Positions 54,695 through 62,642 of a DNA stretch of 64,000 nucleotides are shown here, one piece after another. The DNA lies in contig JAGAXM010000033.1 of NCBI GenBank assembly GCA_017940895.1, positions 53,123 through 117,122 of the forward strand, written 5' to 3'. This stretch comes from Clostridiales bacterium (GTDB lineage: Bacteria > Bacillota > Clostridia > Saccharofermentanales > Saccharofermentanaceae). The notes below the pieces were generated by a model that was not told where the DNA came from, did not search any database, and was given only the letters and a program-made list of their open reading frames with translations. Every line of letters starts with the position of its first letter. Within the stretch, counting starts at the first letter, position 1. Made by a program: the position numbers and the translations under genes.

Positions 54695-55301
54695 CAAGTT
54701 TTTTGTTGCTGTTCTAGCCGCGGCTATGTTGTTTACCGGGTGCCGCGGCGTGGTTGCTGAACCCGAATATCCTAAGGTGACGGTCAACGGTTTCGTCGAG
54801 GCGATGGAGTCGCTTAATAACCGTTACAGTCTGTCTTACAATCAGGGCGACATCGAATTGCTCGGCGGGATTTACAATAACTACTCTTATTATGCCGAGT
54901 TCGAATCCGCTGAAGTGCGCGGAGAAGACCGTGTCGGCTGTAATGTAAAAGTGGTCGAGTTTCAGACGGAAGAAGGCGCAGTGACCGCATATAACTATAT
55001 GGTCAGTCAGCTGAAGAATATGGCTGAGGACGAAGAGTATGCTGATGTTACCGTCTTTACTGAAGAGGATGCATCCGACCGCAATAATTTCCTATTCAGA
55101 ACCGATTTGGCAGGGGAGAGCGCTGACCCGATCAATGTCGCGAGTGACTATCGTTATGTCGGGATCTACTGCTATATGAACGTCGTCATGGTCGCCGTCG
55201 CAGATTATGATGATTCCACTTATTTCACATCCGACATGGACGAGATCTGCGACACGATGGGATTGTCGAATCCCGCGGATATGAACCGCGATCTGATCTG
55301 A
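54675..55301 (+). CDS. Uncharacterised lipoprotein
   Basis: This 208-residue protein has a lipoprotein signal ending LFTGC (Cys23). The mature part is acidic and looks like a single alpha/beta domain without a motif that I recognise; an internal stretch VEFQTEEGAVTAYNYM resembles small extracytoplasmic binding domains. No good ribosome site is visible, and the start lies 20 bases inside prmA, so it is likely made by translational coupling. The function is unknown. Confidence 0.75.
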   Translation: MSVLRHNKFFVAVLAAAMLFTGCRGVVAEPEYPKVTVNGFVEAMESLNNRYSLSYNQGDIELLGGIYNNYSYYAEFESAEVRGEDRVGCNVKVVEFQTEEGAVTAYNYMVSQLKNMAEDEEYADVTVFTEEDASDRNNFLFRTDLAGESADPINVASDYRYVGIYCYMNVVMVAVADYDDSTYFTSDMDEICDTMGLSNPADMNRDLI

Positions 55302-55307
55302 TTGGTT

Positions 55308-56105
55308 TTAACTGAATTGTTCCTCGATCATCTTGTCTACAACTCTCATATCAAGAGGTGTTATGGAAGTCTCCATGGTGAGGTATAGTCTGTCTCCGAT
55401 GGTGTATCCGCTTAATGCGTATTCTCTCACCTTGTTCACGTTCTTCTGTGCATAGCCAGGATCGTCCATTTTACCTAAGTGCTCATAGTAAATTACTTTC
55501 CTGTCGCTCATTCTTAAGATAGTGAAGTCGGGATTAACAGTCCTGCTTTTAAGCTCCAACGGACATTCGTATTTATAAGGGATACCTTTTGCATCAAGTC
55601 TTTCGGCGATCAGCATCTCCGACTTCGATCTTACTCTCAGCCCCTTTTGAGTTATGTAGTATGGCTCATCATCACCGAAGCCTTTCTTCTGATAAGGCTT
55701 CGCCAGCCACTTGTTCTTGTATTCCTCATCGGGCAGGGTAACCGGACTTATCAGCTGCCTTCTTGTTTCAGGCAACTTCATATAAACATCTTCTACCGCC
55801 GGATCCGGAAAGCGCTTAAGAAACTGATCTATAAGTTTCTTCTCTTCTTGCGCCGCACGGAGGACTTTATTCAGATAAGATTTGTTGGCAAGACCTTGAA
55901 TTAGTATTCTGTCGTTGCTGTCTATAAGTATTCCGTTGTCTCTTTGTCTCTCACCGACTTTATAATATGAGATGCTTTTACTGTTCTTGTGTATCCTCAA
56001 TACTCCTGTCGGCATAGTCGGAATGTTCTTCTGTGCATGCTGAATTACCTTGGTAAGAAATGCCTGTCTTATAGTGAGTTTGTTGATTATCTCGTCTTGG
56101 TACAT
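55308..56105 (-). CDS. PD-(D/E)XK-like nuclease family protein
   Basis: This protein of about 265 residues has a basic helical N-terminal part. The C-terminal part carries a restriction-endonuclease-like pattern: RSKSEMLIAERL (Glu), YKYECPLEL, VNPDFTI (Asp) and VIYYEHLGKMDD, where the EHLG element replaces the usual ExK. Similar EHxG ends occur in nuclease-like proteins of Clostridia. I start at Met 56105, where TATAAT (minus strand, 56117-56112) is exactly placed for a leaderless transcript; no ribosome site is visible. The open frame reaches to 56246. It is convergent with the lipoprotein gene. Its role is unknown. Confidence 0.65.
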   Translation of the reverse strand: MYQDEIINKLTIRQAFLTKVIQHAQKNIPTMPTGVLRIHKNSKSISYYKVGERQRDNGILIDSNDRILIQGLANKSYLNKVLRAAQEEKKLIDQFLKRFPDPAVEDVYMKLPETRRQLISPVTLPDEEYKNKWLAKPYQKKGFGDDEPYYITQKGLRVRSKSEMLIAERLDAKGIPYKYECPLELKSRTVNPDFTILRMSDRKVIYYEHLGKMDDPGYAQKNVNKVREYALSGYTIGDRLYLTMETSITPLDMRVVDKMIEEQFS

Positions 56106-56336
56106 GAGGGTATTATAGACCGTCCGGAAGGCGAAAAGGACGCATTCCCGAAAGTTGGGAAAATATACGCGTTTTGGAACGAAAATACTAACATTTATCG
56201 GTGTTTGCGGGTTGTGTCCGTGGAATTTTCCAAATGCAGGACGCAAATTGATTATTTGCGAATTAATCCGCGGAAAGTTGTCTTTTCAGGGACGCAAAGT
56301 CGCAGAATGATAATGTGTCCGCGCAGCGACGTCCTC

Positions 56337-56366
56337 TTGACATCAGACCCCGGCTAAGTGTAAATT
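56337..56366 (+). promoter_or_regulatory. Promoter of the Trp T-box/trpB2 unit
   Basis: A perfect TTGACA (56337-56342), an 18-base spacer and TAAATT (56361-56366) precede the T-box leader. The stretch from 56118 to 56336 upstream of it shows nothing else that I recognise. Confidence 0.75.
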
Positions 56367-56372
56367 AAACAC

Positions 56373-56645
56373 CGTAAACCGATGAACGAGGAGTAGTACT
56401 CGACGCATCAATCCGACAAAGAGAGTCGCGGACGGTGGAATCGCGATACGGAGGGCGAAGATGAATGGACCTCGTGAGGGCGGGCAGGAAATGGCCCGAC
56501 GGGAACTCTTCCGTTATCAGCAGAGCGTGTTTGTCGGAACATGAAATGAGCGGACTGCAAATACAATAGTTAGAAGGCAGTCAAATCAGGTGGTACCGCA
56601 GTAATTACTGTCCTGTGTCTCATGGAGGCACAGGATTTTTTATTG
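56373..56645 (+). ncRNA. T-box riboswitch, tRNA-Trp specific
   Basis: Leader RNA that senses uncharged tRNA. The Stem I base helix is ACGAGG (near 56386) pairing with CCTCGT (56470-56475). The specifier loop has GAA-TGG-A, giving specifier TGG (Trp) at 56466-56468. The T-box sequence AGGTGGTACCGC (56588-56599) is clear, with bulge TGGT, and a terminator follows. The start is estimated from the promoter. Confidence 0.93.
56612..56641 (+). terminator. T-box regulated terminator
   Basis: CCTGTGTCTC and GAGGCACAGG form a 10-base stem with one G-U pair and a three-base loop, followed by T6. It competes with the antiterminator formed around the T-box sequence. Confidence 0.9.
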
Positions 56646-56673
56646 CATCCGACATATAGAAAGGAGGCCGAAA

Positions 56674-58041
56674 ATGGCAAAAGAACCTAAGAGAATTTTT
56701 CTGACAGAAGACGAGATGCCGACAAGGTGGTACAACGTTCGTGCGGATATGAAAAACAAGCCCGCACCGATGCTTCACCCCGGTACACACAAGCCCCTCA
56801 CACTCGAGGAGATGACACCTATCTTCTGCGAAGAACTGTGCAAGCAGGAGCTCGACAACGACACACGTTACATCGACATCCCTGAGGAGGTTCAGGAGTT
56901 CTACAAGATCTTCCGTCCGTCTCCGGTCATCCGTGCATACCAGCTCGAAAAGGCTCTCGGTACACCCGCTAAGATCTACTACAAGTTCGAGGGAAACAAC
57001 ACATCCGGTTCTCACAAGCTGAACTCCGCTGCGGCTCAGGTTTATTACGCCAAGAAGCAGGGGCTTACAAGCATCACGACTGAGACGGGTGCAGGTCAGT
57101 GGGGAACAGCGCTTTCCATGGCAAGTGCTTTCTATCACATTCCGCTTACTGTTTACATGGTTAAGGTATCTTACGAGCAGAAGCCCTTCAGAAAGTCCAT
57201 CATCGAGACATTCGGCGCTGACATTATCCCTTCACCTTCCATGACTACTGAGGTAGGAAAGCAGATCAATGCGAAGTTCCCCGGAACAGGCGGATCATTG
57301 GGCTGTGCCATCTCCGAGGCTGTCGAGAAGGCAACTCATACTGAGAACTGCAGATACGTGCTCGGATCTGTTCTGAACCAGGTAATCCTACACCAGTCCA
57401 TCATCGGTGAGGAGGCTAAGCTTCAGCTTGCAAAGGTTGATGAGTATCCTGATATCGTCATCGGATGCGCAGGCGGCGGTTCTAACTTGGGCGGTATCAT
57501 GTCCGCATTCATGAGAGACAAGTTAACAGGCGTTGCCGATCCTGAGATCATCGCAGTTGAGCCTGCGTCCTGTCCTTCAATGACAAGAGGTAAGTTCGCT
57601 TATGACTTCGCTGATACAGGTCATGTATGTCCTCTTGCAAAGATGTATACACTCGGTTCCGAGTTCATGCCTTCACCTTCACATGCAGGCGGACTTCGTT
57701 ATCACGGTATGTCTCCTATCGTTTCGCAGCTGTACCACGACGGTTACATGAAGGCTGTTGCAGTTGAGCAGACAAAGGTGTTCGAGGCAGCTGAATTGTT
57801 CGCTAAGACAGAGACGATCCTGCCCGCACCCGAGTCTTCACATGCTATCAGAGCTGCCATCGATGAGGCTCTGAAGTGCAAGGAGTCAGGCGAGGCTAAG
57901 ACGATCCTGTTCAACCTCACAGGTACAGGCTTCTTCGACATGACCGCATACCAGGCTTACAACGAAGGCAAGATGAACGACTTCATTCCTACGGATGAAG
58001 ACCTCGAGAAGGGCTTCGCAAGCCTCCCTGTAATCGAGTAA
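56674..58041 (+). CDS. trpB2: Tryptophan synthase beta chain, TrpB2 type
   Basis: PLP enzyme that condenses indole with serine to tryptophan. At 455 residues, with a long N-terminal extension and the sequence RPSPVIRAYQLE, it belongs to the TrpB2 class, not the TrpA-binding TrpB1 class. The PLP lysine is in GSHKLNSA, TETGAGQWG is the substrate loop and GCAGGGSNLGG holds the phosphate. AAAGGAGGCC precedes the ATG. It stands alone behind a Trp T-box with no trpA or other trp genes here. Salvage of free indole is the simplest inference. Confidence 0.92.
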   Translation: MAKEPKRIFLTEDEMPTRWYNVRADMKNKPAPMLHPGTHKPLTLEEMTPIFCEELCKQELDNDTRYIDIPEEVQEFYKIFRPSPVIRAYQLEKALGTPAKIYYKFEGNNTSGSHKLNSAAAQVYYAKKQGLTSITTETGAGQWGTALSMASAFYHIPLTVYMVKVSYEQKPFRKSIIETFGADIIPSPSMTTEVGKQINAKFPGTGGSLGCAISEAVEKATHTENCRYVLGSVLNQVILHQSIIGEEAKLQLAKVDEYPDIVIGCAGGGSNLGGIMSAFMRDKLTGVADPEIIAVEPASCPSMTRGKFAYDFADTGHVCPLAKMYTLGSEFMPSPSHAGGLRYHGMSPIVSQLYHDGYMKAVAVEQTKVFEAAELFAKTETILPAPESSHAIRAAIDEALKCKESGEAKTILFNLTGTGFFDMTAYQAYNEGKMNDFIPTDEDLEKGFASLPVIE

Positions 58042-58088
58042 ACACCGCTTACAAGCTTCCTTTAAAGGCATTATTTCTGTAAAAATCC

Positions 58089-58122
58089 GCCTCCGGTTCA
58101 GGAAAGAACCGGGGGCAGTTTT
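58089..58122 (+). terminator. Intrinsic terminator after trpB2
   Basis: GCCTCCGGTTC (58089-58099) pairs with GAACCGGGGGC (58106-58116), with one G-T pair, around a six-base loop, then TTTT. Confidence 0.85.
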
Positions 58123-58253
58123 AACGATGTTACAAATTTGCTACTGTGAATATTGCCGAAATTCTAGCTATTATATAGTTAAATTGCACCTTGTTAGTGG
58201 GTAATTTTTGTGCAAAACTAACAATGAACGTTTTACATTCTAAAAAGGTGCCA

Positions 58254-59333
58254 ATGAAGACTGTCTTAACCATAACCGATTCTGTCGAAGGTACGATCTT
58301 TGACCTGCTGAGATGTACCGCGACGATCAAGGACTTTGGTCTTGATCCGCTTGCTGTGGTGCCTAGAATTTCCTATAAAGACAATACATCGGAAGAGAAC
58401 GACGTCTCAAAGATGCTCGATTATGCTTTCAGTGAGTGCGAATTCGCAGCCCTAAGTGTTGGTTTCCTTACGGAACCTAATGTTATCAGATATATCGCGG
58501 ATAAGTTGGGACAGAACAAATCGGCACCTGTTGTATGCTGTCCTTCGCTTATTTCCGATGAAGGTGAGATTCAGGTCGACGGCGAGGTTTTCGATGCGAT
58601 CTGCGACGGTCTTCTTAAGCACGTTGACCTTCTTGTTGTAAACACAATGGAGGCAGAGGCATTCTGCGGATTCGGCTGCTACGCGAAGAACGATTATCTG
58701 AGAGCCGCGAAGAAGATCTTTAATGTCTACGGATGCGGTGTTTTCATCAGGGGAGACGAGAAGACCGACGGGCAGAACGTTTATTTCGACGGTGTTAAGA
58801 ATCAGTGGCTCGATAACGTTAAGATCAAGCCCGGTTACGAAGATAAGTACAGTTTCCTTACGGCGCTGTCCTGCGAGTATGCAGTCGGCAATCCTGCCAA
58901 CCTTGTCGCATCATTGGCACTTGAGTTTATCGCGGGCAAGGAGGAGCCAAAGGAAGAACTTAAGGCAGCAGCTCCCGTTGTAAAGGAAGAGCCCAAGCCG
59001 GCACCCGAAGTTGCAGAAGAGCCTAAGCCTAAGTATCAGGAGGAGCCCGAGGCTGAGCAGGAGGTAAAGACCCCTGTTACATCATCTCTTGTTACTCCCG
59101 GTAAGTCGCTTCGTGATATTGCAAGATTCATGAGCACACCTGCGACTGATGAAGAGACTCCTCATGCAGTAACGAGCATTATCGAGAAGAAGCCCGATCC
59201 CAAGGGTGAGGTAACGAATCTTGCAAGTTCCAGAATGCTGTTCGACAGCAAGGTAAATAGCTCGATCACGGAACTTCAGGCTCTGAAGGACAGGCTCAAT
59301 AACCTTAATAAGATCGCTGATTCGGGTAAATAA
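58254..59333 (+). CDS. ThiD/PdxK-like pseudokinase with disordered tail
   Basis: The first 235 residues follow the hydroxymethylpyrimidine/pyridoxal kinase fold: VLTITDSVEGTIFDL aligns with the ThiD start, VVCCPSLISDEG with the DPVM region and LLVVNTMEAEAFCGF with TPNxxEA. However, the catalytic GTGC loop reads GYEDKY, so kinase activity is unlikely. A Pro/Glu/Lys-rich linker (about 235-280) and a helical C-terminal part follow. I start at ATG 58254, with AGGTG just before it; two earlier Mets have no site. rsmE follows by two bases. A sensory or scaffold role is a guess. Confidence 0.7.
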   Translation: MKTVLTITDSVEGTIFDLLRCTATIKDFGLDPLAVVPRISYKDNTSEENDVSKMLDYAFSECEFAALSVGFLTEPNVIRYIADKLGQNKSAPVVCCPSLISDEGEIQVDGEVFDAICDGLLKHVDLLVVNTMEAEAFCGFGCYAKNDYLRAAKKIFNVYGCGVFIRGDEKTDGQNVYFDGVKNQWLDNVKIKPGYEDKYSFLTALSCEYAVGNPANLVASLALEFIAGKEEPKEELKAAAPVVKEEPKPAPEVAEEPKPKYQEEPEAEQEVKTPVTSSLVTPGKSLRDIARFMSTPATDEETPHAVTSIIEKKPDPKGEVTNLASSRMLFDSKVNSSITELQALKDRLNNLNKIADSGK

Positions 59334-59335
59334 GC

Positions 59336-60076
59336 GTGACAAGACTTTTCATGGAGAATGAAGAGCCCCAAGGCGGGTTTATCACTCTCGGTCAGGAAGA
59401 TTCACATTATATTTCTTCAGTCTTACGAATGAGAGCGGGCGAGCAGCTCAAGGTCGTTCTTAAGGACGGCATAGAAGCGCTGTGTGAGGTGCACGACTGC
59501 GCGAAAACTGCAGTCACACTCAAGGTTATCGAGACTAAGCAGAATACATCGGAGCCGCCTTACAGAATCACGCTATATCAGTCCGTGTCCAAGGGCGAGA
59601 GGATGGAATTAACGATCCAGAAATGCGTGGAATTGGGCGTCTCGAAGATCGTCCCCGTATATTCGATGCGCTGCGTCGTAAGACCGGACGGGAAGAAGGA
59701 TCCTTCAAGGACTGTCAGATGGCAAAGAATAGCGCTTGAAGCCGCAAGACAGAGCGGCAGGGGGATAATCCCCGAAGTAACTGAGCCTGTAAATTTTGAT
59801 AAGGCTCTGGCGGCTGCAAAGGACGCGAGACTTACCCTTTTCCCGTGGGAAGAGGAGCAGGGCATGACGCTTAAGCAGACGCTCTCGGCAAAGAATAAGG
59901 AAGATTTACAAGAGATAGCCGTATTCATCGGCCCTGAGGGCGGTTACGACGAGTCTGAGGCAGAAAAGGCCAGGGAAGCGGGCGCGATCCCGGTGACACT
60001 CGGCAAGAGGATACTTCGAACGGAAACTGCGGGCGCCGCGGTACTTGCGATGCTTCTGTATCATTTCGAGCTGTAA
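59336..60076 (+). CDS. rsmE: 16S rRNA (uracil1498-N3)-methyltransferase
   Basis: SPOUT-class methyltransferase for U1498 of 16S rRNA. The N-terminal PUA-like part has HYISSVLRMRAGE, and the knot has FIGPEGGYDESE and LGKRILRTETA, the SAM-binding signature. The length of 246 residues is normal. The start is GTG 59336, two bases after the upstream stop; it gives the expected TRLFM opening. It is probably co-transcribed with the ThiD-like gene. Confidence 0.94.
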   Translation: MTRLFMENEEPQGGFITLGQEDSHYISSVLRMRAGEQLKVVLKDGIEALCEVHDCAKTAVTLKVIETKQNTSEPPYRITLYQSVSKGERMELTIQKCVELGVSKIVPVYSMRCVVRPDGKKDPSRTVRWQRIALEAARQSGRGIIPEVTEPVNFDKALAAAKDARLTLFPWEEEQGMTLKQTLSAKNKEDLQEIAVFIGPEGGYDESEAEKAREAGAIPVTLGKRILRTETAGAAVLAMLLYHFEL

Positions 60077-60121
60077 CAGAAACTTCTCTTTTTATATTAA
60101 TAAGAGAGTAAGCCCTTGTTT

Positions 60122-60132
60122 TGTGGTACAAT
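60122..60132 (+). promoter_or_regulatory. Extended -10 promoter of aspS
   Basis: TGGTACAAT (60124-60132) is an extended -10 (TG-N-TACAAT). No good -35 is seen. It lies 33 bases before the aspS ATG. Confidence 0.45.
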
Positions 60133-60165
60133 GATGTGTCATTAATAACAAAGGGGCAAATTACT

Positions 60166-61980
60166 ATGTCTGAATCAATTGCAGATATGAAGCGCACTGA
60201 CATGTGCGGCACATTAAGAGAAAGCGATGTCGGCAAGGAAGTCACACTTATGGGCTGGTGCCATAAGGCCCGTGACCTCGGAGGTCTGACATTTATTACT
60301 TTAAGGGACAGAAGCGGCGAGGTTCAGCTCGTTATCACTCCCGAGAGTTCCGATGATATAAGAAGCAAGGCATCCAAGATCAGATCCGAGTTCGTACTCG
60401 CGGTCAAGGGTAAGGTCGCATTGAGATCCGCTCCTAACGAGAAGATGCCTACAGGTATGATCGAGGTCAACGTAGACGACCTCCGTATCGTATCCGAGTC
60501 CGAGACACCTCCGTTCTACATTGAGGACGACAACACGGCTAATGAGTCTTTGAGACTTAAGTACAGATATCTCGACCTGAGAAGACCCGTCATGCAGAAC
60601 AACATGATCCTTCGCCATAAGATCGCGAAGTCTGCACGTGACTACTTTGACGAGAAGGGCTTCCTCGAGATCGAGACTCCTATGCTCGGCAAGAGCACAC
60701 CTGAGGGCGCACGTGACTACCTCGTTCCTTCGAGAGTAAAGAAGGGTTCCTTCTTCGCACTTCCTCAGTCACCTCAGCTTTACAAGCAGCTGCTCATGCT
60801 CGCAGGTTACGACCGCTACATGCAGATCGCACGCTGCTTCCGTGACGAGGACCTGCGTGCCGACAGACAGCCCGAGTTCACACAGATGGACCTCGAAATG
60901 TCTTTCGTTGACTGCGATGACGTCATGGGTATCACAGAGGGCTTCGTAGCAAGAGTTTTCAAGGATGTTCTCGATATCGACATCGAGCTTCCGCTTAGAA
61001 GAATCCCGTGGATCGAGGCTATGGAGCGTTACGGTTCCGATAAGCCCGATCTTCGATTCGGCATGGAGCTTCAGAACATCACAGAGTGGGCTAAGACACT
61101 CGACTTCGTTGTATTCCAGAATGCTATTGCAGAAGGCGGTCTTATCAAGGCTGTAGTTATCCCCGGCGGTGCTGCTTTCTCCAGAAAGGAGATCGATGCA
61201 TTGGGTGAAGTCTGCAAGACATACAAGGCTAAGGGTATGGCATGGGTAGTACCTGCCGAGACACCCCGCGGATCGTTCCTCAAGTTCATGCAGCCTGAGG
61301 ACATCGCAGCTCTGGCTTCCGCTACCGGCGCGGGTGCTGACGACCTTATCTGCATCGTAGCAGACAAGTTCAAGGTAGTTCATGATGCATTGGGTCAGCT
61401 TCGTCTTGCTGCTGCTGACAAGTTGGGACTCATTCACAAGGACGACTTCAAGCTTTGCTGGGTAACGGAGTTCCCTATGTTCGAATGGTCGGACGAAGAG
61501 GGAAGATTCATGGCAATGCACCATCCCTTCACATGTCCCATGGATGAGGACTTGGATCACTTGGAGTCCGATCAGGGCAATGTAAGATCCAAGGCTTACG
61601 ATATCGTTCTTAACGGATGTGAGTTGGGCGGCGGTTCCATAAGAATCCACGACAGAAGCCTCCAGATGAGAATCTTTAAGCTTTTAGGCTTCTCCGAGGA
61701 GTCCGCACAGGAGCAGTTCGGCTTCCTGCTTGATGCTTTCAAGTACGGCGTACCTCCTCACGGCGGTCTTGCCATCGGACTCGACAGATTCGTAATGCTC
61801 CTTACAGGTGCAGGTTCGATCAGAGAAGTTATCGCTTTCCCGAAGGTTCAGACATCTTCCGATCTTATGACGGATGCACCTTCTCCTGTTGCCGCAGCGC
61901 AGCTTGAGGAGCTCGGCATCGAAGTAAGTTCTTCCGAGTCTGAGGCGGACGAGGACAGCGAGAATCTCGTAATGGATTAA
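60166..61980 (+). CDS. aspS: Aspartyl-tRNA synthetase
   Basis: Class II synthetase that charges tRNA-Asp. The N-terminal OB fold has GWCHKARDLGGLTFI. Class II motif 2 is FRDEDLRADRQPEFTQ and motif 3 is GLAIGLDRFVM; the GAD insertion domain of bacterial AspRS lies between. I use ATG 60166 with AAGGGG upstream, giving 604 residues; the frame is open 45 bases further. A discriminating versus non-discriminating form cannot be told with confidence. A short acidic tail follows the catalytic core. Confidence 0.96.
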   Translation: MSESIADMKRTDMCGTLRESDVGKEVTLMGWCHKARDLGGLTFITLRDRSGEVQLVITPESSDDIRSKASKIRSEFVLAVKGKVALRSAPNEKMPTGMIEVNVDDLRIVSESETPPFYIEDDNTANESLRLKYRYLDLRRPVMQNNMILRHKIAKSARDYFDEKGFLEIETPMLGKSTPEGARDYLVPSRVKKGSFFALPQSPQLYKQLLMLAGYDRYMQIARCFRDEDLRADRQPEFTQMDLEMSFVDCDDVMGITEGFVARVFKDVLDIDIELPLRRIPWIEAMERYGSDKPDLRFGMELQNITEWAKTLDFVVFQNAIAEGGLIKAVVIPGGAAFSRKEIDALGEVCKTYKAKGMAWVVPAETPRGSFLKFMQPEDIAALASATGAGADDLICIVADKFKVVHDALGQLRLAAADKLGLIHKDDFKLCWVTEFPMFEWSDEEGRFMAMHHPFTCPMDEDLDHLESDQGNVRSKAYDIVLNGCELGGGSIRIHDRSLQMRIFKLLGFSEESAQEQFGFLLDAFKYGVPPHGGLAIGLDRFVMLLTGAGSIREVIAFPKVQTSSDLMTDAPSPVAAAQLEELGIEVSSSESEADEDSENLVMD

Positions 61981-62006
61981 AAACATAAAAAGGGAATAGA
62001 GAGAAA

Positions 62007-62627
62007 ATGAGAAGACACGATAAGAGTGAGGATGCAGAGGTAAAACCCGAGAATAAGAAGCAGGAGATAATCACTGCTGCTCTTGACTGGCTTATAGCAA
62101 TCGCTGTGGGCGTACTCGTGGGTATCGTTATGGTCATCTTTGTAGTACAAAGAGACAACGTCTACGGAGACTCGATGGTGCCGACTTTAAGATCCGGCTA
62201 CATCGTAATGACCGATAAGGTATCGACTTATTTCAATAACTTCGACAGAGGGGATATCGTCATCCTCGACGGCGAAGATATGGAAGGATACAACCACGAA
62301 GAGTACCTCATCAAGAGGATCGTAGGTCTTCCCGGCGAGACCGTAAGGATTGCGGACGGTCACGTCTATATAAGAGAAGCGGGTGCCGCTGACTTCTATA
62401 TTCTCGATGAGCCCTATCTTCCGGAAGGCATTGAGACTTACGTAATGAACTGGGGACTCGAGAGAGGATATGATGAGATTACTCTCGGCGAGAACGAGTA
62501 TTACTGCCTCGGAGACAACCGTCCGGTAAGTAACGACAGCCGTAACCTCGGACCGTTCACGGACGACCGCATCAAGGGCATTGCCTTTATTATCATCTAT
62601 CCGTTCAATGCGATCTCATTTCTCTGA
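62007..62627 (+). CDS. lepB: Type I signal peptidase
   Basis: Membrane-anchored Ser/Lys protease that removes signal peptides. There is a charged cytoplasmic N-terminus, one TM helix (about 24-47), then GDSMVPT with the catalytic Ser56 and YLIKRIVGLPGE with Lys103. Box E is YYCLGDNRPVSNDSR. At 206 residues it is the short Gram-positive type with a single anchor. It lies 26 bases after aspS and 15 bases before lepA, so the classic lepB/lepA pairing is kept in reversed order. Confidence 0.94.
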   Translation: MRRHDKSEDAEVKPENKKQEIITAALDWLIAIAVGVLVGIVMVIFVVQRDNVYGDSMVPTLRSGYIVMTDKVSTYFNNFDRGDIVILDGEDMEGYNHEEYLIKRIVGLPGETVRIADGHVYIREAGAADFYILDEPYLPEGIETYVMNWGLERGYDEITLGENEYYCLGDNRPVSNDSRNLGPFTDDRIKGIAFIIIYPFNAISFL

Positions 62628-62642
62628 TATTAATAGGTGAAG

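Noticed and set aside
56106..56246. Longer form of the nuclease-like protein from Met 56246
   Set aside because: The extra 47 residues look unrelated to the helical start of the protein, and the strong -10 sequence lies within them. It is not excluded.
60769..61650. 293-residue antisense frame within aspS
   Set aside because: It is a shadow of a well-conserved gene, with no start signal or known motif.
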